NCBI GenBank assembly: GCA_000438075.1
Contig: FR903540.1
Coordinates: forward strand, 1-64,000
DNA length: 64,000 nucleotides
From: Clostridium sp. CAG:609
GTDB taxonomy: Bacteria > Bacillota_I > Bacilli_A > RF39 > UBA660
Reading direction: 5' to 3'
Shown in pieces: positions 37,001-43,636 of the stretch. The notes under the pieces are model-generated. The model worked only from the letters and a program-made list of their open reading frames with translations. It made no database searches and was not told where the DNA came from. Made by a program: the position numbers and the translations under genes. Numbering within the stretch: the stretch's first letter is position 1; each line of letters opens with the position of its first letter.

Positions 37001-37710
37001 CTATTGAAAACGAAGCAGGTTGTAGAGAACACGTTACAAATTACAACATGAAAGTTAGAGTATCTATCGGAGATGTTGTTGAAGCTGGTGATAAATTAAC
37101 TGAAGGTGTTATTTCACCTAAGGAATTACTTGCTGTAACAGATCCACTTACTGCTCAAGAATATATTTTGAAAGAAGTTCAAAAAGTTTATAAATTACAA
37201 GGTGTTGATATTTCAGATAAACACATTGAAATTATTTGTAAACGTATGATAAATAAGGTAAGAATTACTGATGCTGGAGATACAGACTTTGTCGAAGGTC
37301 TTGCAGTATCACTAAGAGAATTTACTGAAGGAAATAAACCTGTCATTATGGCTGGTGGAACTCCTGCAAAAGGTAATCCAATAATGCTTGGTATTACTAA
37401 GTCATCACTAGAAACTGATTCATTCTTATCTGCTGCATCATTCCAAGAAACAACTAGAGTTTTAACTGATGCTGCAATTCATGGAAAAGTTGATAAATTA
37501 CAAGGTTTAAAAGAAAATGTTATTATTGGTAAGTTAATACCTGCTGGTACAGGATATAGTCAATATAATAATATTGGAATTGAACTTGAAAAGGATTTAT
37601 TAAGTGATGATGCTCAAGAAGTTCTTGAAGAGAAATTGATGGATAATGATGATTTAGCTGATGATGTTGATATTGAAACTAAAGAAGTTATTGAAGAAGA
37701 TGCTGAATAA
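34015..37710 (+). CDS. rpoC: RNA polymerase subunit beta prime
   Basis: 1231 residues. The N-terminal zinc site (CSCGKYKRLRYKNIVC in part, then DRCGVEV), the catalytic NADFDGDQMA, the trigger-loop/bridge-helix region MRGLMAKPDGS and the second zinc site with CQKCYGRNLATG are present. Ends with a short acidic tail. Translationally coupled to rpoB; two terminators follow. Confidence 0.99.
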   Translation: MIDVSKFKGIKVSIASPEKIRSWSYGEVKKPETINYRTLKPERDGLFCEKIFGPTKDFECSCGKYKRLRYKNIVCDRCGVEVTRSKVRRERMGHIELAAPCSHIWFFKGVPSKMGLVLDMSPRDLEEVLYFVSYVVIDPGKAPLEVKQTLSDKEYRAYYEKYGNTFKVGMGAEAIKELLKQVDIDKEVEDLRKELENTTGQKRIRLVKRLDCLVAFQESGNKPEWMVLDVLPVIPPELRPMIQLDGGRFATSDLNDLYRRIINRNNRLKKLLELGAPTIIVQNEKRMLQEAVDSLFDNGRRGRSITAASNRPLKSLSSMLKGKQGRFRQNLLGKRVDYSGRSVIVVGPNLKMHQCGLPKEMAIELFKPHVINGIVERGLAHNIKGAKKLIESRDESIWDIVEDVITEHPVLLNRAPTLHRLGIQAFEPVLVGGKAIRLHPLVCAGFNADFDGDQMAIHIPLSEEAKAEARILMLSANNILNPKDGKPIVTPSQDMVLGNCYLTIEYAGEANEGHVYKDPNEALMAYERKEITLHTRIAIPVNSFKYKLFTDEQRGKYLVTTVGKLKFNEILPDTYPYVEEGTKANIEGVTPDKYFLPMGANIPEEIAKMELVTPFVQKTLGQLIAQVFKRYKTTETSIMLDKLKNLGFKYSTIAGITVSIADVVRSKHKEEIIDAAKAKVDKINKQYQRGLITDQERYQSVIEVWTKATDDVKNELKEISENDFDNPLFMMMNSGARGKISNFTQLAGMRGLMAKPDGSTVEIPITSSFIEGLSVSEFFLSTHGSRKGDADTALRTADSGYLTRRLVDVAQDIIVKDYDCGTHQGLVVYDLLNEKDNSVIEPLAERILGRFASKRIVNPETKEVIVEAGELINENAVIKITKAGIKKVEIRSVLTCKAQNGVCQKCYGRNLATGNLVEKGEAVGIMAAQSIGEPGTQLTMRTFHTGGVASGDDITQGLPRVEELFEARIPKGKATIAEVSGKVIGIEENNGKHTITIENEAGCREHVTNYNMKVRVSIGDVVEAGDKLTEGVISPKELLAVTDPLTAQEYILKEVQKVYKLQGVDISDKHIEIICKRMINKVRITDAGDTDFVEGLAVSLREFTEGNKPVIMAGGTPAKGNPIMLGITKSSLETDSFLSAASFQETTRVLTDAAIHGKVDKLQGLKENVIIGKLIPAGTGYSQYNNIGIELEKDLLSDDAQEVLEEKLMDNDDLADDVDIETKEVIEEDAE

Positions 37711-37721
37711 GCATCTTTTTG
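37698..37721 (+). terminator. First terminator after rpoC
   Basis: AGATGC and GCATCT around TGAATAA, then T5; it spans the rpoC stop codon. Confidence 0.65.
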
Positions 37722-37737
37722 TATGTAAAAAAATGTA

Positions 37738-37768
37738 CACTTTACATTCATTGTGTAAAGTGTTTTTT
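37738..37768 (+). terminator. Second, stronger terminator after rpoC
   Basis: CACTTTACA and TGTAAAGTG form a 9-bp perfect stem around a 7-base loop, then T6. Confidence 0.85.
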
Positions 37769-37774
37769 GAAACT

Positions 37775-37825
37775 TTTGTCGACGTTTGTCGAACTGCTTG
37801 CATATTTAGAAAATAACTATATAAT
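37775..37825 (+). promoter_or_regulatory. Promoter with tandem TTTGTCGA boxes
   Basis: TTGCAT, 16 bases, TATAAT (37798-37825) precede the two orphan genes. Immediately upstream are two direct copies of TTTGTCGA, at 37775 and 37785, exactly ten bases (one helical turn) apart, a likely site for an activator or repressor. The boxes do not match the Gram-positive LexA consensus. Confidence 0.5.
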
Positions 37826-37851
37826 AGCGTCTTTGAAGGGAGGTGATTAGC

Positions 37852-38151
37852 TTGGAAGTCTATAAGCTTGCTAATGGCCTAAGGTATAGAAACATAGAAA
37901 TTGTTTATAGAATCTTCTCTGATAAGAAGTTACTGACTTTGTTTATCAATGATTTTTTTGATTTCATTGGTAGAGATATTCACGTGTCTTTAAATGATGT
38001 TTTAAAAATTGAATTACCAAGAAATTGTCATGAAGTTCAAGAATTATGCAATATAATTTTAACTTTTGATGGAGTTGATCGTATAACTTTGACCATGGCA
38101 GGAAGATATCGCTTTGATATGAGAAATGTCAAAATTAAGCATTTGGTTTGA
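37852..38151 (+). CDS. Small protein of unknown function
   Basis: 99 residues from TTG 37852, which has GGGAGGTGAT seven bases upstream; the GTG at 37843 would overlap that RBS. Hydrophobic and basic residues alternate without a membrane span, suggesting a small globular alpha/beta fold; two Cys in the second half (RNCHEVQELC). No family recognised. It overlaps or abuts the next gene, forming a two-gene unit between the rpoC terminators and the TnpB element. Codon use is similar to the neighbours. Confidence 0.6.
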   Translation: MEVYKLANGLRYRNIEIVYRIFSDKKLLTLFINDFFDFIGRDIHVSLNDVLKIELPRNCHEVQELCNIILTFDGVDRITLTMAGRYRFDMRNVKIKHLV

Positions 38152-38162
38152 AAGGAATGGTG

Positions 38163-38459
38163 ATGAATGTGGACATAACTACAATCAGAAATGTTATCAC
38201 TTTCGAAAGAGCGTCTGAATTATATGAAAAATTCAAAGATAAGTATTACTTTATTGATTTTTTAAACAAAGAATTAATACGAAGTAAAGTAGGTTTTATT
38301 ATAACAGATGGCATAATAAGGTGTCACAAAGATTTAAATTTAAACAAAACAAGTGAACTTGGAGATGTTTCTTATTATGTTGATGAAAGTTTCTTTGGAT
38401 TTGAATTCTTTGATTCTTTCAGAGTAGCAATAACTGATTTAAAATACGAAGCATACTAA
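38163..38459 (+). CDS. Small protein of unknown function, second gene of the pair
   Basis: 98 residues from ATG 38163 (AAAGGA six bases upstream; TTG 38148 is an alternative). Globular, no membrane span; aromatic-rich end (SYYVDESFFGFEFFDSF). No family recognised. Co-transcribed with the 99-residue gene before it. The pairing, similar sizes and placement beside a TnpB element would suit a toxin-antitoxin or other accessory pair, but nothing in the sequence proves that. Confidence 0.6.
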   Translation: MNVDITTIRNVITFERASELYEKFKDKYYFIDFLNKELIRSKVGFIITDGIIRCHKDLNLNKTSELGDVSYYVDESFFGFEFFDSFRVAITDLKYEAY

Positions 38460-38484
38460 ATAAAGGTTTAATGCCTTTATTTAT
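38458..38484 (+). terminator. Hairpin after the orphan pair
   Basis: AAATAAAGG and CCTTTATTT form a 9-bp stem around TTTAATG. It follows the stop codon directly. The T-tract is weak, so it could also belong to the left end of the TnpB element. Confidence 0.5.
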
Positions 38485-38502
38485 ACAGAAAGGATGAGTA
38501 AA

Positions 38503-39648
38503 ATGATTATATATAAAGCATACAAATTTAGAATGGACCCAACTTTAGAACAAAAGCGTTTAATTAATCAAAATCTTGGTTCAGTTAGATTTATTCATAA
38601 CCACTTTTTAGAAGAAAAAATCAAAACTTATGAAACTTATAAAAGAGTAGTTAGTCCATATTTGCAAATGAAGTCTCTAAGGAAACTTAAAGATGAATAT
38701 CCTTGGCTTAAAGAAGTTGATCATTGCTCTTTGATGACTACAATCTTTAATCTAGATGATACATTTAAATCTATGATTAAAGAAGGCAAATATCCTAATT
38801 ATAAAAGTAAGTACAATAAAGAATCATACACAACTAATAATGAACTAAAAACGTGGGGTAATATAAAATATTATAGTGTTCGTCTTAATTTGAAAGACAG
38901 AATAGTCATTTTACCAAGGCTTAAAAGTGTGACAATTCGCGGATATAAAAAACTTTCCAGCATCAACGGAAAAATAAAGTCTGCAACTGTGTCTAAGGTT
39001 GCTAATAAATTTTATGTCAGTTTGCTCGTAGAAATGTCCATCGAAGTTCCTGAAAACAAATGTGAAAAAATCTTAGGTATAGACTTAGGTATAAAAAATT
39101 ATATAGTAACAAGTGATGGTAAAAAATATAAAAATGAAATCAACATTAATGAACAACGATTAAAAGGATTGCACCGTGCCTTATCTAGATCTACCAAAGG
39201 AAGTAGAAATCGTGAAAAAGTTATTATTAAGATTCAAAAGTTTTACCGAAGCTTAAAAAACAAACGAAAAACTCAAATTTGTGAGATTGTTAAAAGAATC
39301 TTACAAGAGAATGATGTCGTTGTAACTGAGGACTTGGATGTAAAAAAAATGTATCAAACCAAGAGTATTGCAGTCAAGCTTAGGGATGTTCCATTTACTA
39401 ATTTTATAGAAACTATGTCATATAAGGCTAAGTGGCAAGGAAAGAAAGTTATTAAAATTGATAGATATTTTCCAAGTAGCCAAGTTTGTAGTGATTGTGG
39501 ATATCAAAATAAAACACTCAAAGATTTAAGTGTTCGTGAATGGATTTGCCCGAAGTGTTACGCACATCATGATAGAGATATAAACGCAAGTATAAACATA
39601 AAAAACGAAGGAATTAAAATTTTATTAAAGCAGTTGAACTTATATTAA
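38503..39648 (+). CDS. tnpB: TnpB RNA-guided endonuclease (IS605 OrfB)
   Basis: 381 residues from ATG 38503 (GAAAGG nine bases upstream; the ATG at 38494 directly abuts that RBS). RuvC residues are in GIDLGIKNYIV (Asp), VVVTEDLDVKKM (Glu) and HHDRDINASINI (Asp), and the zinc finger is CSDCG with CPKC between the second and third. The N-terminus YKFRMDPTLEQK is typical. TnpB nucleases cut DNA next to a short TAM using an RNA from the element's right end. All catalytic residues are present, so it is probably active. Ancestor group of Cas12. Confidence 0.95.
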   Translation: MIIYKAYKFRMDPTLEQKRLINQNLGSVRFIHNHFLEEKIKTYETYKRVVSPYLQMKSLRKLKDEYPWLKEVDHCSLMTTIFNLDDTFKSMIKEGKYPNYKSKYNKESYTTNNELKTWGNIKYYSVRLNLKDRIVILPRLKSVTIRGYKKLSSINGKIKSATVSKVANKFYVSLLVEMSIEVPENKCEKILGIDLGIKNYIVTSDGKKYKNEININEQRLKGLHRALSRSTKGSRNREKVIIKIQKFYRSLKNKRKTQICEIVKRILQENDVVVTEDLDVKKMYQTKSIAVKLRDVPFTNFIETMSYKAKWQGKKVIKIDRYFPSSQVCSDCGYQNKTLKDLSVREWICPKCYAHHDRDINASINIKNEGIKILLKQLNLY

Positions 39649-39649
39649 A

Positions 39650-39769
39650 TTGAAAAATAATAAATTAATTAAACAAAAAATAAGTAGGGTTGGCAGAATC
39701 CGAATCTGGTCTGTGGAGGGAGAAATCCCTATGAAACAGAAAAGCTCTTTCGTGAGAAAGAGCAACATT
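39650..39769 (+). ncRNA. Probable omega-RNA (reRNA) scaffold and element right end
   Basis: Directly after tnpB. Contains GGTTGGCAGAATCCG, then CTGTGGAGGGAGAAATCCCT with a GGGA/TCCC hairpin, ATGAAAC, and a strong terminal stem GCTCTTTC/GAAAGAGC (39744-39763). This order of a GGAG-type hairpin and a terminal hairpin is the form of TnpB guide scaffolds. The guide would be read from the flank just past the last hairpin, here the end of capA. Confidence 0.7.
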
Positions 39770-39771
39770 AT

Positions 39772-41001
39772 TTAAGGTAGGGGGGCTATATTTAGTTCCG
39801 TTCCCATACTAGTAAGAACTTTAGAATATTTCTCATACAATCGTCTATAGTCTTTTAAATATCTATCGTCATTCATCATTGAGAACGGAATTACAGTATG
39901 GTCATAATGAACTGCAGTGGTTGTGGGATTTCCAGTATATTTAGTAAAAATAAGTTCGCCCCCAAGGTTTGAAATTTCTATTTTGCTACTATTATCTGGA
40001 TTTACAGTTTTAGTTATATCAAGAGTGGCCATAAAGCCAATTAATTTGTTCCAATCACCATTTGAACCACCATATTGGTTTGAAATAAAGTTTCCTAAAG
40101 AGTACATAACTATTGTATTATTGATTTTTGTGATTGGTTGTAATATGTGTGGGTGATTTCCAATTATAATATCCACGCCTAGACTTGATAGATAATTCGC
40201 AATTTCGGTTTGTTCTTTATTCGGAGTATTTTGATACTCGACTCCCCAGTGCATGGCGACTATAAGTATATCGACTTTATCTCGTACAGCCTCAATATCT
40301 TTCTTAACTTGTTCTTTATCATAAAGGTTAAGAAGATAACTTTTGCCAGATGGAACATGAAGTCCGTTTGTTAAGGTTGTATAAGATAACATAGTGTAAG
40401 TTATATTATTTTTCTCTTTAATGATAAAATTATTTCTATTATCTTCTGAATCACTCATTCCGTTGTATAATAGGTTAGTTCCTTTAAAATACTTTACGGT
40501 ATTAAGTATACCTTTTTCACCCTTATCAAGAGAATGGTTCGAAGCAAGAGATACGGTATTAAAGCCTGCATCCTTCATAGCGTCGACATAAGCACTTGGG
40601 GTGTAAAACATTGGGTACCCAGAATATGCAATTGATGCATCTCCTGTTGGTGTTTCTTGATTATAATATGCTATATCATATTTTTTAACAATATCCTTAA
40701 CATATTTCAAAGCATCGGTAAAATCATAAACACCATAACCTTTATCGTAAGAACGGTATATTACACTATGTATTAGCCCATCGCCAGTTGCAAGGAGACT
40801 AATCTTATATTCTTCAGGAACTTTTTCCTTTGGTTCTTTTAAATTCTTATTATTAAATACTTTATTAATTGGTGAATCTTTAATACTTCCTTTGTTGCCG
40901 AAGTGTTTGTATCCTTCATATCCAGCTAAAGCTATCATACCAATCAATAGCAAACATATAATTTTGCGAATAATTTTTTTCTTAACTTTTCTTCTTGCCA
41001 T
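39772..41001 (-). CDS. CapA family metallophosphoesterase-like protein
   Basis: 409 residues with a basic N-terminus and a membrane anchor (~11-29), then an extracytoplasmic CapA/PGA_cap domain: LLATGDGLIHSVIY, AYYNQETPTGD, VSLASNHSLDKGEKG, VAMHWGVEYQNTP, IIGNHPHILQP and MYSLGNFISNQ, which carry the His/Asp/Asn ligands of this calcineurin-like fold. In Bacillus anthracis CapA helps build the poly-gamma-glutamate capsule; lone copies like this one have unclear roles. No capB or capC is nearby. Separated from the HIT gene by two bases. Confidence 0.9.
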   Translation of the reverse strand: MARRKVKKKIIRKIICLLLIGMIALAGYEGYKHFGNKGSIKDSPINKVFNNKNLKEPKEKVPEEYKISLLATGDGLIHSVIYRSYDKGYGVYDFTDALKYVKDIVKKYDIAYYNQETPTGDASIAYSGYPMFYTPSAYVDAMKDAGFNTVSLASNHSLDKGEKGILNTVKYFKGTNLLYNGMSDSEDNRNNFIIKEKNNITYTMLSYTTLTNGLHVPSGKSYLLNLYDKEQVKKDIEAVRDKVDILIVAMHWGVEYQNTPNKEQTEIANYLSSLGVDIIIGNHPHILQPITKINNTIVMYSLGNFISNQYGGSNGDWNKLIGFMATLDITKTVNPDNSSKIEISNLGGELIFTKYTGNPTTTAVHYDHTVIPFSMMNDDRYLKDYRRLYEKYSKVLTSMGTELNIAPLP

Positions 41002-41003
41002 AA

Positions 41004-41378
41004 CTAATCCTTATTTAATAAATCATATACTTCATCTTTGGATAGTCTGTGCACTTTGTGCATGAAATCCGGTAACAAGTGTAAGTGTATATGTTTTATT
41101 GCTTGGGCATCTCCGTAATTTATGAGAAATGTTAAAGCATTTTTATCTAGTTTCGTCATTAGTTTTTTAGTAATTACTTTTCCTACATTAAACATTTTAT
41201 CTAAAATATCACTTGGTACTTCATAAATATCATCATAGTGTTTTTTAGGTATGACAAGTACATGTCCATCAGTATCTGGAAAAGCATCTAGCATTGCTAA
41301 TATATCATCATCTTCGTACACAATTTTTGCAGGTACTTCCTTTCTTACAATTTTACAAAATAAACATTCATCCTTCAT
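41004..41378 (-). CDS. HIT family hydrolase
   Basis: 124-residue histidine triad protein, HINT/PKCI type, hydrolysing nucleotide phosphoramidates or dinucleotides. N-terminal CLFCKIVRKEVPAKIVYED, the middle DGHVLVIPKKHYDDI, and the triad IKHIHLHLLP near the end. GTGGTGATATAA lies before the ATG. Probably one transcript with the downstream capA-like gene. Divergent from cotE. Confidence 0.93.
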   Translation of the reverse strand: MKDECLFCKIVRKEVPAKIVYEDDDILAMLDAFPDTDGHVLVIPKKHYDDIYEVPSDILDKMFNVGKVITKKLMTKLDKNALTFLINYGDAQAIKHIHLHLLPDFMHKVHRLSKDEVYDLLNKD

Positions 41379-41460
41379 TTATATCACCACTTTAAGTATA
41401 TCAAATTCTATGTACTTTTGCAAAATATTTTGCATATACTTAATTAGGAGTGTGATAAAT

Positions 41461-42000
41461 ATGTCTAGTTTCAAAGAAATCGTTACAAAAGCAGTCATTG
41501 GCAAAGCTAAAAAAACAAACAATGCAAATTTTTTGTTAACCCCTGAAGAAAAACCAAACACAATCTTGGGTTGCTGGGTTATAAATCATTCATTTAACGG
41601 ATTAAAAGGACAAAATGGTCAAGTCGTAGTAAATGGTTCATTTGATGTTAATGTTTGGTACTCATTTGATGATGATAAAAAAACTGCAGTTACAACAAAA
41701 AACTTTTCGTATAGTGACAAGATGAATGTACCTCTTAGAAATGATGGAAACATGAATAATGCTAGTGAAATTATTGTTCGTTGCCTAAAACAGCCTACGG
41801 TATCTAACGTGTTTATTGAAAATGACCAAGTAAAGCTTGATATTGAAAAAGAAATGGGTGTTGAAATTGTAGGGGATGCAAAAGTTAAAGTAAGTGTAGA
41901 AGATGATTATGATGATTATGATGAAATAGTGGATGATGAAGTTGATAATGTTGATGATGTAATAGATAATATCGATGATAATTACTTAAACAACAATTAA
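41461..42000 (+). CDS. cotE: CotE-like spore coat morphogenetic protein
   Basis: 179 residues from ATG 41461 (TTAGGAGTGTG upstream). The start SSFKEIVTKAVIGKAKK, TPEEKPNTILGCWVINHSF, GSFDVNVWYSFDDDKKT and VRCLKQPTVSNV line up clearly with Bacillus CotE, which directs outer coat assembly, and the acidic tail (DDYDDYDEIVDDEVDN) is also a CotE trait. Longer in-frame starts to 41251 lie antisense to the HIT gene. It implies a spore former or the recent descendant of one. Followed by a small hairpin with T-run. Confidence 0.88.
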   Translation: MSSFKEIVTKAVIGKAKKTNNANFLLTPEEKPNTILGCWVINHSFNGLKGQNGQVVVNGSFDVNVWYSFDDDKKTAVTTKNFSYSDKMNVPLRNDGNMNNASEIIVRCLKQPTVSNVFIENDQVKLDIEKEMGVEIVGDAKVKVSVEDDYDDYDEIVDDEVDNVDDVIDNIDDNYLNNN

Positions 42001-42050
42001 AGTCACCTTTATGGTGATTTTTTTAAAATTAAAATAGAAAGGGATGTAAT

Positions 42051-42389
42051 ATGACAAAGAAAAAAATAACAAATCATGCGAAATATACAATAAGACAAAG
42101 ACTTGGAATTATTAAAAATCACAACGGATTAATTCAAAACGTTGAAAAATATGGGAAAAACATCACATATTATCAAGGTGACTTTCGTAAATATTTAAAT
42201 CATAAACTTCGTAAGAAAAACATCAAAATTAAAGTATACAACGAAAGTATTTATATTTTTAACAAAACCAACAAAAAATTAATTACTGTTTATCCCGTTT
42301 TGCCAAAGTATTTTCCATCAACAAATTATGAAGTAACAAGTTCATTTATTGATTCTTTTGACTCTCAAGATTATTCTGTTCATTGTTAA
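42051..42389 (+). CDS. Small basic protein of unknown function
   Basis: 112 residues, very basic (start TKKKITNHAKYTIRQRLGI). The layout, an N-terminal His-Ala-X4-RxR segment and a later IYIFNKTNKKLITVYPV, is like small proteins whose final strand pair resembles RelE-fold or HicA-type toxins, but I cannot assign a family. AAAGGGATG precedes the ATG. It stands alone downstream of cotE; codon use is more AAC/AAA-rich than in adjacent housekeeping genes. Confidence 0.6.
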   Translation: MTKKKITNHAKYTIRQRLGIIKNHNGLIQNVEKYGKNITYYQGDFRKYLNHKLRKKNIKIKVYNESIYIFNKTNKKLITVYPVLPKYFPSTNYEVTSSFIDSFDSQDYSVHC

Positions 42390-42452
42390 TTTGCTAATTT
42401 CTATTTACTTTTAATAATAAATAATTTATAATTGAGTAAAGTGGAGGAAAAA

Positions 42453-42587
42453 ATGAAAGACAAGAAAAAAATATTTCTTATAGGTGGGGTTATATTAGGT
42501 GTAGTTATTTTAGTAGTAGCAGCGATACTTCTTACAAGTGGAAGCAATAAAACAAAATCCAATGATGCAATTAAAACTAACTATTAG
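42453..42587 (+). CDS. 44-residue membrane-anchor protein, possibly truncated
   Basis: Lys-rich start (MKDKKKIF), one membrane span (~8-28, LIGGVILGVVILVVAAILL) and a short polar tail ending KTNY. GTGGAGGAAA lies eight bases before the ATG and an AT-rich promoter-like stretch is upstream. It resembles only the anchor part of a larger exported protein; after the TAG at 42585 no frame stays open, so it is either a genuine small membrane protein or the stump of a broken gene. 42588-42768 shows no other gene. Confidence 0.5.
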   Translation: MKDKKKIFLIGGVILGVVILVVAAILLTSGSNKTKSNDAIKTNY

Positions 42588-42768
42588 CTTAAAAATGGAT
42601 ATGATAAGTAGACACTATGTTTAGGTATTAACATTTACTTACAAATATGTAATTTTAAAAAATTACACTTTAATACCTATCACAGATACGTTTATAAATC
42701 ACAACAAAAAGTATATTATATACAATTATAAAGATTGTTTTGAAGAAGACTTAATAATTTAGTTGAAT

Positions 42769-42806
42769 AAATTAAAAGGAGAGTATAAACTTACTTTCCT
42801 TTTTCC
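42769..42806 (+). terminator. Terminator before deoD
   Basis: AAAAGGAGAGT and ACTTACTTTCCTTTT pair imperfectly around ATAA, followed by T-rich sequence. Confidence 0.5.
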
Positions 42807-42891
42807 TTGTTTTTGTAAAAATTTTGATTAAGTACTAGTAATATTTAATGTTTTTTGGTAAAATTATGATTATAGGAAAGTGGTGAATAAA

Positions 42892-43632
42892 ATGTTTTTA
42901 GGTGAAAATCCAATACACATTGAAGTTAAAGACAAAAGTGATATAGCACAATTAGTGTTGATGCCAGGGGACCCATTAAGGGCAAAATATATTGCAGAAA
43001 ATTTCTTGGATGATGTAAAATGCGTAACAAGTGTTAGAAATATGCTTGGATTTACTGGCTTTTATAAAGGAAAAAAGGTTACAGTAATGGGTTCTGGTAT
43101 GGGTATGCCAAGTATGGGTATCTATGCTTTTGAATTATTCCATTATTTTAATGTTGAAAAAATTATTAGAATTGGTACATGTGGTGCAGTAAGTCCGAAG
43201 GCAAATATTAATGATATGATTTTAAGTGATAAAGTTTATAGTGAATCAAATTTTGCTTATACTTTTAATAATTATCGCGAAAGAATTGTTGTCGCTGATC
43301 CTTCACTAAACAAAAGTGTAATGGAAGCTGCAAATGAACTTAGTTTAAATGGTAATCTTCATGTTGGAATGCTTACAACTATGGATGTTTTTGGTCCATA
43401 TATTGATTTTGAAAGAGTTCTTGGAAGAATTCCCAAAAATTTAGATATTCTTGGTGAAGAAATGGAGGCTTTTGGTTTAATTCATATAGCAAATAGTATG
43501 GGAAGAAAAGCAACTGCAATTGCAACAGTAGTTGATTCTAAATATAGCAATGTTGTTTTAACAATTGAACAAAGACAAACATCATTAAATAATATGATTA
43601 AGCTTGCCCTTGAAGCAATAATAAAGGAATGA
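42892..43632 (+). CDS. deoD: Purine nucleoside phosphorylase, DeoD type
   Basis: Phosphorolyses purine (deoxy)nucleosides to base and (deoxy)ribose-1-phosphate. 246 residues from ATG 42892 (AGGAAAGTGG upstream). Motifs: VLMPGDPLRAKYIAE, RNMLGFTGFYKG, MGSGMGMPSMGIYAFEL and the purine-site GEEMEAFGL. The next gene, four bases on, encodes a phosphohexomutase that could convert the sugar phosphate product, a sensible two-gene salvage unit. Confidence 0.96.
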   Translation: MFLGENPIHIEVKDKSDIAQLVLMPGDPLRAKYIAENFLDDVKCVTSVRNMLGFTGFYKGKKVTVMGSGMGMPSMGIYAFELFHYFNVEKIIRIGTCGAVSPKANINDMILSDKVYSESNFAYTFNNYRERIVVADPSLNKSVMEAANELSLNGNLHVGMLTTMDVFGPYIDFERVLGRIPKNLDILGEEMEAFGLIHIANSMGRKATAIATVVDSKYSNVVLTIEQRQTSLNNMIKLALEAIIKE

Positions 43633-43636
43633 TTTT

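Larger units (their letters stand above)
38485..39769 (+). mobile_element. IS200/IS605-type element with tnpB only
   Basis: Consists of a tnpB gene and a structured right end; no tnpA Y1 transposase is present, so it would need one supplied in trans or is a domesticated copy. Boundaries are approximate: the left lies just after the hairpin at 38484, the right after the hairpin at 39763, just before the 3' end of the convergent capA gene. Confidence 0.65.

Noticed and set aside
41251..41460. 70-codon N-terminal extension of the CotE-like protein
   Set aside because: It runs antisense through the HIT gene; the ATG at 41461 has a good RBS and matches the CotE start.
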